Assembly: GCF_964340395.1 (NCBI RefSeq) | Contig: NC_135550.1 | Location: forward strand, 10,595,408-10,659,407 | Length of the DNA: 64,000 nt | DNA from: Glandiceps talaboti | Taxonomy: Eukaryota > Hemichordata > Enteropneusta > Spengelidae | Direction of reading: 5' to 3' | In this document: positions 31,501-43,800 of the stretch, in pieces | How positions within the stretch are numbered: position 1 is the first letter of the stretch | How the letters are laid out: every line of letters starts with the position of its first letter | Program-made: the position numbers and the translations under genes | The notes under the pieces: model-generated | What the model was told of the DNA's origin: nothing | What the model saw: the letters and a program-made list of their open reading frames with translations, nothing else | Databases searched by the model: none

Positions 31501-34500
31501 ATGAAATAAAAATGTCTTCACTATTGTAATGTGTTAATACCTGCTTTTAATCCTAATAGCAAATATAGTTTAGATTATTATAAACAGCCATCATTCTCCG
31601 ATGTCTATGAAATAACACGGTTATGATTTTATTGCTGTAACACAATAAATTCTATTTCTTATTCAAATTTTTTGCTTGCGAGTATCAATAGAAATAAATA
31701 GCGTGATTATTATTTGCATAGATCTTTTAAATTGTAGATTTCGCCAACGTGAATCATTTTCATGTACCATTTAGTCAAGATATTCCAATAAGCACTATAA
31801 TAATATTTCTTCCAATCAACACTATATTTGTTTTCCTTTTAACAGGAGCATGGACTCCATATTGATTTAGTAGGCAATATAATGAAATAATATTAACATA
31901 TACCGACCTTTGACCTAGTTTAAATTTAGCATTCTTGTAATAATCAGGGCACTGAAACTAATATTGAATATTGTGACTGGAATAAATTTGTTGAATTGTA
32001 AGTCACTGGTAGTGTACATGATCACTACATGTATATGAATGTTTTCTAAATATACAAGGGGAAGCATATCGTATGTAGACTATTGTAGTATAAATAACAT
32101 GTTAGACTAGTGAGGGTATTATCACAGTTTTACTGGCTAACCAAAGGGTTGGTAAATTTTACCAGTACATTGCGTTATGATGATGTCTGACTCTGAGCCA
32201 AAAGGCAAAATTTGACTAGCTGAGGGTAGGGTAAAAAAAGTTTATGATATTACAAAGCACAGTGACATGTTGTATTTATTACACCGACCACTCTTGACTG
32301 TCCTCAAATAGTGCCATGGCAGGATGCCAAACAATCTGATTTGATTTAAAACCAATGTAATAAACTGGTGCAATTTCTTTATTTAGCGGTTGTGTTTATA
32401 TTGTCGTTTGTTGAGACTTAGCACAATAGACACTTCAAATGTGGATGCTAGTTTATGTGTGTGTGAGTAATAATCACCTTACCGACAATAATACAACCCA
32501 TAGCACCAAAGTAAAGTGCTTTCTGTATGTACCACAATCGTTTATAGCATCCATATCAAGTGTAAAAGTATACTGTTTCATTTGCTAATTGCCCACATTA
32601 GAAAGGTCATATGCTATAGGCTTGTAAATAAACCAATTGAAAGAGTATACTTTTACACTTGATATGAATGCTATAAGCGAGTGCAGTACATAGAGAAAGT
32701 ACTTTACTTCAGTGTTACTTGTTATATTATATGTAAAAGCATTACAGTAATAACATGCTTTAGTTCTTACTATCGGTACTTTTGTAAAATGAAAGGTTGA
32801 TATAATGTAAGATATTGAAAGTTTCTAGAATGCATACAGTACAATCATCCATGAGAAAGTGACATGTAATATGATGTATGTATACATACACTGAGCTTTA
32901 TTTTCACTCTCATTATGATGCTAAATGACTTCAAGAAAAGTTTTTTTCATTTGAATTGTTTTCATTTTATTTTTGTAGTTAAATATCCTGAAATCAAAAA
33001 GCTGATGGGATGTGATGAGCGGTTAAAATACATCGTCACTGCAATGGTAGTGGTTCAATTGATAGCCTGTTTCCTTGTCAAAGATGCCCCATGGACAGTG
33101 GTAGTACTTGCAGCCTACTGTTTCGGTGGAGTTATCAACCATTCCATGACCTTAGCTGTACATGAAATCTCTCACAATTTAGCTTTCGGTCACAGCAAAC
33201 CCATGCACAACCGCATACTAGGCATATTCGGAAACCTCATCATTGGTGTACCGCAGTCCATAACCTTCAAGAAGTACCATCTTGAACATCACCGGTATCA
33301 GGGTGACACTGACCTAGATATGGACATCCCGTCTCAACTTGAAGGCAAGCTGTTCACCAATACGTACACCAAGTGTCTATGGGTGGTGTTACAACCATTA
33401 TTCTATGCGTTGAGACCACTATTCCTCAATCCTAAACCAGTTTCTACTTTAGAAGTTGTTAACTTTGTTGTTCAGGTCATCTTTGATCTGGCTCTTTGGT
33501 ATTTCTGGGGTGGCAAAGTGCTGTTTTATCTAATTGGAGGATCACTACTAGCCATGGGACTGCATCCCGTCGCTGGTCATTTTATATCTGAGCACTACAT
33601 GTTCAAGAAAGGATATGAGACGTACTCATATTATGGACCACTAAATGCTATAACTTTCAACGTTGGTTATCACATGGAGCATCATGATTTTCCCAGTATA
33701 CCAGGAAGCAGATTACCATTGGTAAGTGACATCCAGTACACTTACTCATTGCAAGTCTCTGGACTTTTTTTACTGCTTATTTGAATAATAATAAAAAAAT
33801 GTTGACATAAGTGTGTTCTTTTCTCATGTGAAAATAGTGACTTGAGTGAATGATTTCAAACATTTGGGTGAACAAATGCGAGCCCTAATTGCGAGACTAC
33901 TTGTAACTAGGGAAAAAAACAGGAGAAATGAGGTTGTCTTGGTGTTTCACTCAATCATGGGACACAATGTTTTTTTTTACACATTCACACTCAGACAATT
34001 TCAGATGCAAATAAAATAATTATACAGTTGTCATGCACAGTGGGGATCGAGAAGCAGACAAATTACTATGTTGATTATCAGTTGTAAAGTAAACAATTGA
34101 GGCCATTAAATTCCATGTGTATATTATCTCAGACTACTTCGTTAGTGGTCTGAGGTATTACACTCATCAGAAGCCTGTTTCTACATGCTATGTGAGCAAA
34201 TAGCAATGCTTATCACTTTCAATGTGATGGGGGTAAACAATCCTGCTGTGTGCGTTGTGTCTCTGTGTTATTGTTAGTCTGGACGCAGTCCCTCTATCCC
34301 CCCCCCCCCCCATTCTGGAAACGCAACAAATTACTTTGTCCGTATCCGCGTTCGGGATAGAGGGACTGTGGACTGTGGAGTTAAATTGTGTCAATCCTTG
34401 TTTTAAAAACATTATTTCCCATGAGTGAAACACCAAGGTAACTTCATTTCTCCTGTAATAAAAAAACAACTTGGACATTTTCCTTTACAACATTTGAAAT

Positions 34501-35340
34501 GAACATCAAATTCAAAACATTTTAAGATTATGAGACAAACTAAAGTTCCCAAGCTTGGTGCCAGTCTACTATTACATGACCCCCCAAAAAAACTTTTGTC
34601 CTTAATTTATCACTATTAATGTATATTTCATGTATTCTTTTGATAATGTTTGTTAAGCTACAAAAGAGTAATTTTAAATAGAAATATTGCAAAAAGTGTT
34701 TATATTTATGAAATGACCTATTTTTAGTGTTTTTACAAATATTTCAAGCTGTGTCACAAGTTCTCAATTTGTAGTAATTTTTAGGGGCTAGAATCATGTG
34801 TGTGTGTGTGTGTACATATGTATGTACGTATATGTATGTATGTACGTACGTACTATGTCTGTCTGTATGTATGTATGTATGTATGTATGTATGTATGTAT
34901 GTATGTATGTACATGTATGTATGTATGTATGTATGTGCGCGCATGCATGCACGTACGTACATACGTACGTATGTATGTATGTTTTAATACGATCAAGTTG
35001 ACTCATCTATTTCATCATTTCTTTTACTTGCACTCCACTATGGTGGGCAATTAAGTATTAGTACTGTATCTGAGGTGTATCATATTTTGGTAAAAATAAA
35101 TAACCAACCATTGATTCAAGAACAAAACTTTCCAAAACGTCTAACCACATAACTGATGGGTTTTTTTATTTGTAGGTGAAGAAAATAGCACCTGAATACT
35201 ATGACAATTTGCCACACCACGATTCCTGGAGTAAAGTAATCTATGATTTCATAACTGATCCTGACATTGGGCCATATGCACGTGTCAAACGGCAAGGTAA
35301 AGGAACAGCCAGCAATGGTACAACGTCCAAGGTGGATTAG
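26366..35340 (+). CDS. DEGS1: Sphingolipid delta(4)-desaturase DEGS, complete, three exons
   Basis: ER membrane enzyme that introduces the 4,5-trans double bond into dihydroceramide to make ceramide. Exons 26366-26447, 32979-33721 and 35176-35337, stop TAG 35338-35340; 329 residues (human DEGS1 323). All introns are GT-AG; junctions are in phase. The N-terminus [14 protein letters not shown] fits the family and keeps the Gly2/Ser6 N-myristoylation pattern. Three histidine boxes sit at the usual positions: HEISH 89-93, HLEHH 128-132 and HMEHHDF from 259; the third differs from the usual HNEHHDF by Asn to Met. Hydrophobic segments flank the boxes (about 45-80, 150-170, 185-230). The C-terminus has [17 protein letters not shown] and a short lysine-containing tail. 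Gene order next to YY1 suggests a single ancestor of vertebrate DEGS1 and DEGS2; I use DEGS1 as the nearest name. Confidence 0.96.
27143..27482. repeat. (GTAT)n tetranucleotide microsatellite
   Basis: About 80 units of GTAT, broken only by two ATCATT steps at 27371-27390, ending in a short (CTGT)n run. The long repeat-only reading frames here are artefacts. Confidence 0.98.
27556..28440. repeat. (ACAT)n/(ACAC)n tetranucleotide microsatellite
   Basis: About 880 bp of ACAT units with frequent ACAC interruptions, complementary in sense to the preceding (GTAT)n tract 75 bp away. Confidence 0.98.
28511..28565. repeat. (CA)n microsatellite
   Basis: About 27 CA units ending the microsatellite region. 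Confidence 0.97.
28967..29064. repeat. 49-bp tandem duplication
   Basis: Two copies, identical by eye, of a unit starting taggaatacgttcacaatac and ending atgatttattttaa, period 49. Confidence 0.9.
30493..30850 (+). mobile_element. tRNA-derived SINE, family A, second copy
   Basis: Head 'agagtggtcggcttc' with a degenerate B-box (GGTTCCAGCC), body AAAGTCCTTGGGCAAGATTT, 'ggacctggtagga', 'gagttgaggaag', tail 'aaagcactttagg' and 'gtataaaatctaacatta'. Same orientation as the 19 kb copy. Confidence 0.7.
30974..31333. mobile_element. Fold-back element, family GGCCAT
   Basis: Nearly full-length palindrome of about 360 bp. Shared arm blocks, outer to inner: GGATG(A)-GATTG, TTATTTTGGA, ATTTATAAAACAATTT, TACTTGA-AAATCAA, GAAACAA, TTGTTTGTAACT-AATACA and TTGCAAA. 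The right end reads TATGGCCACTTTTAAA, the terminal signature shared with the element at 7191-8125. Centre near 31150. No ORF. Confidence 0.75.
32509..32709. mobile_element. Fold-back element with 66-bp arms
   Basis: Arms 32509-32574 and 32644-32709 are reverse complements with about nine mismatches; the inner 32 bp differ at one position (core ATATCAAGTGTAAAAGTATA). The loop is 69 bp. It ends 270 bp upstream of DEGS exon 2. Confidence 0.8.
33892..34569. repeat. Dispersed repeat family D, long copy with nested inverted repeats
   Basis: Same outer blocks as 25453-25600, but with about 500 bp more inside. Nested inverted arms lie at 33920-33977 / 34404-34455 (shared AGGAGAAATGA and CTTGGTGTTTCACTC) and exact 15-bp arms CAGTCCCTCTATCCC (34286-34300) / 34354-34368. 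Confidence 0.65.
34797..34982. repeat. (GT)n/(GTAT)n microsatellite
   Basis: Mixed GT, GTAT, GTAC and GTCT units in DEGS intron 2, GTAT orientation. Confidence 0.97.
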
Positions 35341-35499
35341 TGGGTTTCACTCTAAAGATTCTTATTTGGACTTGGTATATTCAATCTTATCATGGCAATT
35401 TGTTTTTGTTTGGCTCCTTTGAAACTTGATCTTACTTAATTTAGAGGCCTGCTTAGAAACAAAAAAAAAAAAAAATTATAGGTTTTAAACCAGTTGTCT

Positions 35500-35645
35500 G
35501 GTACGGCAGAGCTATCGAAAACGTTGGTCTAGAACAAGAGAATACTCCTTTTTAGTCCTGATGACTCCACTGGTAAGATAACACTAATGAAAGAATCTGG
35601 GATTGAAACCCTGGCCTTTAATATGACTAGAAGGCAAAGAAGCCC
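35500..35645 (-). mobile_element. SINE family B copy
   Basis: 'ctggtacggcagagctatcgaaaacgttggt', 'gaacaagagaat', 'agtcctgatgactccactgg', 'aagataacactaatga' and 'gggattgaaaccctggccttta'. On the minus strand the last block reads as a tRNA-like B-box (GGTTTCAATCC). Located just after the DEGS stop, probably within its 3'UTR. Confidence 0.65.
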
Positions 35646-36430
35646 ATTTTTAGCTCAAGAATTTGTATACCCTATCTTCAATTTTGAAGAGAAATGCGAC
35701 AGGAACAGCATTCTGAAATATTTGTCAAGTCTTAATTCACTCAGAAGCATAGTAATTTTTCCTTGTATTGAAGAATGTAAAGAACTAAATGAATAACCTG
35801 CAGCATGATTGATATGTAAGGTATGTGATGTCACCAATGTCTCGATATACATTTACTTACGACTATAGCTAGGTAGCTGCATTGACTAAAGTCTACAAAC
35901 ACCCATATAAGGGGAACAGTATATACAGATTTTCAAATAACCTTGTGGAATTGAAGTATTAATGGTATTGCAAAAAGAATTTATAGATATCTGAATAGAT
36001 ATACAAATATATCCCGAATGTGTAGGATTTGTGAGTGTTGGGTGGGTGGGTGGGTGGGTGGGTGGGGGGGGACAAATTATGTCAGTTTTGTAAATGAAGC
36101 ACTAATGAACCACTTGAATTGAGTTGAATTGAACCACTGGGTCTGTTGTCAATGCAATTGCTGAACTTCATTTTCACACTTCTCCAAATTTCAAAAACTT
36201 TCACACCTTCAATAACAGCTTCTGTAGTTACTAGTATTTTGATGTGTTTACCATCATCTCAGTAAACAGGTTCATAAGGTTGGAATTTCATGTTTACCAT
36301 CCTGTTTTTACATTGCATTGATTGTAGTGGTGTGACCGCTACAGTTTTCATCATGGTTTGCATCAAACATAAATGTGATTGTGATCGCAGTTGTGAATGT
36401 TCATTTAGGGGGGGAGGGGGTTTTGTCCTA

Positions 36431-36436
36431 AATAAA
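36431..36436 (+). terminator. Candidate DEGS polyadenylation signal
   Basis: AATAAA 1.1 kb after the stop, followed by TG-containing sequence at 36467-36510. Weakly supported. Confidence 0.3.
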
Positions 36437-36788
36437 ATGAACGCTGTCCGTTTATTGAGCTTGTGCGAAATTGTGTGATCGTCCCTTACAAAAGTGAAAT
36501 TGTGTTTTGTCTATATCATTTGAGATCTTAAAGTACATTTAATTTGTTTTTATATTATTTAGTATGGACTGAGAGAACATGTAACTGTGGAAAACATCTA
36601 ACAAATGTATTTTGTGTTTACTAGCTGCAGCTGTCACTACATCAATTTATAAGATCACTTTGTGTACTTGCCAAAAAAGTACTTTGGCTATGAAGTACTG
36701 GTACTGTTATTTTGATATTCCTAATTTTAATTTCAAATTTTCTTCCACCAAATATATGTTGTTGAGTTAAAAAAAGAACACTTTTATG

Positions 36789-36944
<156 letters not shown>

Positions 36945-37758
36945 AAAATGTGGCCTGTATTAATTTTTTTTTGCGTGGAAAAGAAAAATTAGCGAAATCT
37001 TGTCATAATGCATATTGTGACAGTATACTTGTATGTTACACCAGTTATTGTTGTTGTATACCCAGCAGTACTTTGTAGATAAGGCTTAGAAATTCCTTTA
37101 TTTGTTCTCAAGAAACTTCACTTTTCACATTTTTTTTCACATTCCCAATACTTCAGTTTTAGATGAAAAAAAATTTGTAATGCTCCCCCCTCATATCTCA
37201 GTCTGATCCCTTCATCTTTTGGTACAAACATCAGTACTGATTTGATTTGTTTTTTTGAAGTGCAATAATTTTACCATCTTCTGAATTAGTCTATTAATTC
37301 TTATTGACTACTCAATGAACAATAAATTTAGATCGATTGCGTGACATTGGTGGCAGTGGTGGGATATTCTTTTCTATAACAGATCTATAAATATTTGGGC
37401 TCGGTAAATCCTACACAGAGATAGTCATCCAAGTAAACAGTATAAGGTACAGCAGACTGAAAGATTCGTCGCGTCGTTTCGCTCTCACCAGGCTTTTGTT
37501 TGACACGAGACTAGTTACATGCAATAAATTTTGATATTGAAATGTTCAATGACTTGTATGGAATATAGCTAAGCTCAATATGGCACTCAGTGGAATTGAA
37601 AGAGGAAATGAGATAAGGACATGTGAGTAACCATTGTTTCATGTCTGGTTTCTGTGGTGCTGATAATGGGACACACAGACGGAAGAACAGCACCCTCACA
37701 GTTGATTGTGTAAAGGACAATTATACACATTTAGTTTAATCTTACTTTTAAGGTTATA

Positions 37759-38432
37759 CACAGGGAACCTTGTACATCATAGTGCTGCTAGGAAGAAGAG
37801 CACAGCTATGCGCCGGCTGTGTGTATCACAGCCCCATTACAAGGTTATTTTTCTACAGCCCTGGTACATGGTTGTGAAAACTTGAGTATGCCTGCAGCTG
37901 CATAGTTGTGGAAGACCACCTCTGTGCCATAACTATTTTGCACATCCCAGTACCAAAGCTGTTTACTGCACACCTAGCACACAGTTGTGCACATACATGT
38001 AACAGCTCTGGTGGAATAATACCCTGTAGCAACCCATTTGTTCATATCTGATTAGCATGCTGGTATAGGCTCCCTGTGGGAATACCGCTGTGTTACAGCC
38101 ATGTTGGCATAGCCGGTGCATAGCTATGGGAAATATCTATGTTACAGCTATGCTCACATAGCTGGTACATGGCTGTGGGGAAAAGCTTGTGTACGTGGAT
38201 ATTATAAAAACCTATGCCGCACTGCTATTTTTAACATTCATGTTACATTGATGTTGTTATACACATCTGTCAAATCTAGGTATGTTACAGCTAGTGTATT
38301 GGCCAGAGCTGTTACAGGGATATTGTACACAAAGCTGGTACAGTCCCTGTGGCTCCACTGAGCTGATACAGCTATGTGCACAACCCTGTCCTAGGTATGT
38401 GAATGTAACAGGGGTGTGCAAGGTTCCCTGTG
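37759..38432. mobile_element. TA-flanked inverted-repeat element (674 bp)
   Basis: Termini CACAGGGAACCTTG (37759-37772) and CAAGGTTCCCTGTG (38419-38432) are exact reverse complements. With two mismatches the repeat extends to about 20 bp. The element is flanked by TA on both sides (37757-37758 and 38433-38434), the target duplication of Tc1/mariner-type elements. The interior is built of many degenerate 'acagctatg / catagctggtac' motifs. No transposase frame. Confidence 0.75.
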
Positions 38433-38434
38433 TA

Positions 38435-40670
38435 CTGGTACTAATGATAGTACCCGGAGGTTCTGTCATATCATTTTCACCCTTTGTATAGATGAGGTTT
38501 TACATGGCGTCATTATACATGTATACCTGTAATATTTAGTAATGTATACCTTCATATATATTATTCTGTAATATACTTAACTAGCATCACAGACGAGATT
38601 CTTACTTGTCTGTGCTAGCATGCATAGAAGTTACAGTGTTCAAGACTTCAATATCTCAATGTTTGTTGTTGTTTTTGAATAAAAAATGCTGCTGCTTAAT
38701 CACTCCATTTGCCATCTTCTTTTTTATACTTGACCACCACCACCACCACCACCTGTCTAGTCACCTTGACTTACACTCTCCAATGTTCATAGCCTAGAAC
38801 TCAGTCATGTGGGGATTTGGCTCATACCTTTTCCCTATCGCCTAGCATTTTACTAGTTGCATTTTACTAATAATGGAGCTTCGGACAGAAAAAAAGGCAC
38901 AAATTAATATTGGGCTGAAAAATTTCCCAGTTGTGAGATGACATGAATGGACATTATGAATATTAATGAGTCCATCTCAGTAGACGGGACCAACCAATCA
39001 CAAAAGGATAGCTTTTATAATGGGACATAGACACCTGAATGTTGAACAAATATCACTCCTGGAAATCCTTATTCATTTGACAAATTTGCTCTTGACCTTG
39101 AATATGAGGGTCAAGGTCAAAGGAAAGATTAGAAATACAAAGCTTACCTTTGATATTAAATATGGGTGTAGACACCAGCATGGAGTCGTTTTATATCCAA
39201 GTTATCGTACAAAAATGTTTTGACCACGTTGACAATGAAAGTCACGGTGAAAGGTCAAGCTCTCATTACAAAGCTGTCCAAAGATAATGTGGTGGAGGTT
39301 AGACACTTGAATCATATCTGAATGTATCAAATTTTTGGAGATAAGAGGCAAAATGTGCTTTTTTATCACAAACAAGGCTGCCATTTTGCTGAACAGGTCA
39401 GACTCAAAGTGATGTCCACGGTGAAAAGCCAAGTCATAATTATAACCATCATTACCTAATGTTTGGCTCAAGAAACTATGAAAATAACCAAATTTGGCTA
39501 TTTGACTCAGGGGTCAAGGTCAATGCATTTAAACAAAGCTCATCTTTAATAATATCGGTGTAGGCACATGAATGGTGTCTCTATGCATTACACCTCCAAA
39601 GTCATGATGCAAATTATCAAATTTTACATTTGGCCTTTTTTGATTTGATTGCAAAAGAAAGTGAGATGTGCATTTGTCTCACATAGTATGTGATATATTA
39701 GCTTTGTACCAAGTTTGGTTGAAATCAGTTGGTGCATGCCACAGATATGAGAGTAAACACACACACACATACAGAACCCAATGTCATAGCCCCCTCCGGG
39801 TGGTGCAAATAGGGGCTACATACAGCCTGGTTCAGGAGTATTTCACAAAAAGACCCCGCCCTGTCCATTGTTGAATCAGCCTGGTTCAGGAGTGTTTTGC
39901 ACAAAGACCTTGCCCTGTCCATTGTTAACCCAAACAATAAATCATACACCATGCTCAATAAATAAAGTTTCTGTATTGGTAGTTATAACCTGTATCTGGT
40001 GCACCAAGTAGATTCCCACAGGGAAGGAGTCTTAACAGACGTCTGTCTTCTGTTTCTTCTTCCTTACCATGTGTACTTGCTATTAAGTTGTTACTGTCTT
40101 ATACCTTCATTGTTGTTGGTGTTAGAGGTCAATTCTTGATTTCATCAATTATTTGTGACTACAATATATGAACTCTTGGTAAATACACTTGAGACATACT
40201 TGACAAGATGTCCAAGTAAATATATTACACCCTTTTTTTATTACTCTCAGGGACTGTATACGTACATGCTTTCACCTGTACTGTCACTATTTGGAAAGAG
40301 AGCAGTTGTAATGGGCGTTTTGTTTTCAATTAAATGATTTACATTTAACAAACAGTTACTGAAGTATGTGGTGTATGCCATATCCACCCACCAACTAACT
40401 GTTACTGGCACAGAACAAGTAGAACAGCGCCCTCAGTGAATAACTACTTCAGAGGATTCTTTGTATTTGTTACAGGTTTTCTAGTGTTAACACTTTGTCA
40501 ACACTTGGAGGGTACTACATACAATGTATATGTCTCTGAACTTTTTCTTCAACTTAGTTTCTACAATTTTGTTCTGGTATAATTTTGTACAATAACATAG
40601 TATCCACACACATGGACACAGAACTATGACAGGAAGAAGATATGGGGTTTGATGAAGCTCCGAGATAGTA
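38435..40670. other. Intergenic stretch, DEGS-lark
   Basis: I see no gene. 39060-39620 is a degenerate repeat rich in 'ggtcaaggtca'. 39823-39932 is a 54-bp tandem duplication. A hairpin with GTCTGT/ACAGAC arms lies at 38581-38617. Confidence 0.5.
39823..39932. repeat. 54-bp tandem duplication
   Basis: Two units starting cagcctggttcaggagt and containing gccctgtccattgttRa, period 54. Confidence 0.85.
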
Positions 40671-40680
40671 TAAACCTGCA

Positions 40681-40858
40681 TATTTTCACGACTAGAAAAT
40701 TTTGCGATTTTACAGTCTTCATGTAGTTCACAAAGATTAATTTTCACTAATAACCATACTGGTACATTGCATTATGCAGAAATATATATTTTCGCATTTT
40801 TGTTTTGTAGTGAAATTAGCGAAAATAAATCTTACGCGAACATTTCCAGGTTTACAGT
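40681..40858 (+). repeat. Dispersed repeat family E, copy 1
   Basis: 'tattttcac-actagaaaat tttgcgatttt acag', 'gaaatt-gcgaaaataa-tctt' and 'atttccaggttt-acagt' recur in the same order at 61436-61612. Confidence 0.65.
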
Positions 40859-43800
40859 AACCAAATATTCCAAGGGGTACAGGCCGAGTTTACGCATACA
40901 TATTCCGAGTTTAATTTTTTTGCTGCACATCTGAAAGATACTCGCAGTATTCTACTTACTAAAGGTATACTTAACTGCCACTTTCAATTGACTCACTCAA
41001 ATCTGGTATCAAGATATAACTGATAAGAAGGATTCAATAACATTATTTTTTTACAGGCATAATAAAATGTTGAGGAAAACCTACTATGTAATCTCAACTG
41101 TTCCAATAACACCAGAAGACGGCATGCATTGATATTGGACTAGGTTTTCTGTATTTTCACCAGTGAGTAAAAGGTTTATAAACTCAGCTTGTGTCACTAT
41201 AAAACTGGAGTGCATGCATGGAAAGTGTGGACAAATAGAACCATGGCTGGGTAAGAGGACATAAAGTTACAATGTAGATAGAAAACTGACTGAAATACAT
41301 AGAGAACTGCCTGCATGGTGCATTCTCACAAACCATGCAGAACTGCTATTTATTCCGCGACACTGCGAAATAACACCTGTTGACGCCATACTTTGGTCGG
41401 TGTCGTAAAAGAGGCCATGGTTTGCGAAGATGGCATGGCGTGACTACATTTGAATTTGAATGGACCACTTTAGTATATAATTTTGCAAAGGTGGACAATG
41501 ATGAAAGTTGCCAACAGACATCTCTTGTTGCCAGGACAAATCAGTATCAATGTAAGCGTGACCTTATTTTTGTTATGTTTCTCATTACTTTTCATGGCAA
41601 CCATGGGTCGAGAGGATGCCATTTCACAAAATATTAAAGGGTAGACGAAACTAAAAATATTTTTATTTTGATGCCAGACCTTAAAATTTGGGTCGGTCGG
41701 ATATGAGAAACAGAAAGAAAAAAAGGGTCACTCTAATGTGTATACACTGTGTTGAAGATATCAACTATACACAGATACAAATATTATGCAGTCTGTCATA
41801 CCCAAAACCATACTACCTCATTCTTGCAAACCAGAACTATTATTACTTCTGCGACACTGTGAAATAACGAGACTGTGTGGTTTGCAACAATGTACTTACT
41901 GTTTTGCCAGTAAAATGGTATAATGACAAAATATTTTTTACGACATGAAGTCCATAGGCAGGCTACATCAACATGTTTTGTTTTTTTATTATCGAAAGGA
42001 AAGCAAAGTTTTGTGATACAAAAATACATGTTTCCAAAGATAAATGTTCCTTGTATCAAAACCATGAAGGATATAGTCTCCCTTACAAACAGAAGTAGGA
42101 CTATCTTAAAAAACTGGAAATGCTTCCTATTGCTTTGAATGCATCACATCAACACCCGCGGCAGTCATTTCAAAACACTGTATTTCTCTTATCTAATCAC
42201 ATAAAATTAAAGAACATGGCAGTAATATTGGAATGTACTTAAAGATAATGCTCCTGAAGTTGAACAACTAACAAAATGCTCAGCTGAATGTTATAAATAT
42301 GAACGTACAAAAACGTATCTGTAAACTCAAATCTCTAATACTTTTTACCCTGATATCACTTTTAACTTTAAATTTCGAACAAGATCTATGCTGTGATTAT
42401 GCCAAGACTGAAAACTTGCACAGAATCTCATAGAAGTAGCAGTCAAATACAGAAAGTGTGAAGAACAAAGATATTTTGGTAAATGTGATGTTGTCACTAG
42501 AGGTTTTCCCATAAACCCATGCAGGAAACCCCCAAACATATTTCAAGTGCAGTAGGGGGAGTGGCGCTTCCTTACAAAATTTGAAAGTAAGTTACCAAGG
42601 TGTCATGTTATCATTCAAAACCCTCATGCAAGTTGACAGCAGTGACAAATACAGGTAAACGACTTCTCCTTTAAAAGCGTCACTGACAGTTCACTAAATT
42701 GCATCGAGGAAAGACTTTTAGAATGTATTCAAAATATATGGAAAATATATGGTTGCTTTACAAATTCGACAGGCAACACAGCTTTTTGCATCTCAAATCT
42801 TTGTAATGAAGTATTTCTATCAAACAAACAAACAGACACAGTATATTTTGAACAATTCAACATCAGTTGATTTCGTAAATAGTGGCAGTCACTGATGATG
42901 GTTTGTGTTTGTAATGAGACAATCTGACAAAAAAATGTGTCTACGGCTACAGCAATTTGCAGAAAGCACTGTATTGCCAAATCAACTTGTGAAAATCACT
43001 ACATATAAAAATAGTAACTTATAATACTGACCTGGGGAATAAAATTGCACACACTGAAATATATGTAAAGGGCAATTGTTTAACCAACAAGAAATCTATC
43101 CTATACATTATCACCTGTCTTTAGGGCCTGTTATTTTTAACAGACTGGGTGGGTCAATGCTTTGAAGTTGTAAATAAACCCCCCTCCCATTATTAAGAGT
43201 AACTTGCCGCTTACACCTATGAAATCATTATTTGTAAATTATTTTGGTATATGTACTCTTCAAGATACTTCTGACCCCCCCCCCCATAAAAGTGACGTAT
43301 CCCTTAAAATCCAAAATCCTTACTTGAAATGACTTTGGTTCTAATGCATACTGTATACATTTCTTCACAGGGGAGGTAATACTGTATGTTAGCGCTGCTG
43401 ATAACTCTATAAAACTTAAATTTCCTAATGGTGATGCCAAAAAATCAGATGAACGCATCACAATTAACACATCAAATAGCACCATATTATTGTGTATACT
43501 GCAAACGCTATATTAATCTCATTGGCAATGGTGTAATTTCATGTTTGGAATGTCAGGATACTGTAATATTTTGAAAACCCACTAAGTTAAGTAGAATCAC
43601 TTGTAAAAACTTTGAAAACTGAGGTAGATTTCTATCAATATTGACAGTTAAAGGTTCAACCCTGTAGAAGTATAAAACAATTCCCCAAATACTAATATGT
43701 AGGGGGATGAAGACTAAATATGTAAAACATATCAAATATTCTGATTGTATATCAGACTGGCACCAATATGGCCCAAATTATTGATGAGCATCACATGCTG

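Larger units (their letters stand above)
26448..32978 (+). other. DEGS intron 1
   Basis: 6.5 kb, gtaagt to tttttgtag, phase 1. It holds the opposed tetranucleotide tracts (27143-28440), a (CA)n run, a 49-bp tandem duplication (28967-29064), a family A SINE (30493-30850), and two fold-back elements (30974-31333 and 32509-32709). No further exon is seen. Confidence 0.85.
33722..35175 (+). other. DEGS intron 2
   Basis: 1.45 kb, gtaagt to atttgtag, phase 0. It contains the long family D repeat (33892-34569) and the GT/GTAT microsatellite at 34797-34982. Confidence 0.85.
35341..36780 (+). other. Probable DEGS 3'UTR and flank
   Basis: Contains the SINE B copy, a (GGGT)n run (36036-36066) and AATAAA at 36431-36436. 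No gene beyond DEGS is recognised. Confidence 0.45.

Noticed and set aside
32915-33784. 289-residue DEGS frame running past exon 2 into the intron
   Set aside because: A consensus gtaagt donor at 33722 and a matching acceptor with the conserved C-terminus at 35176 show it is read-through of an intron.
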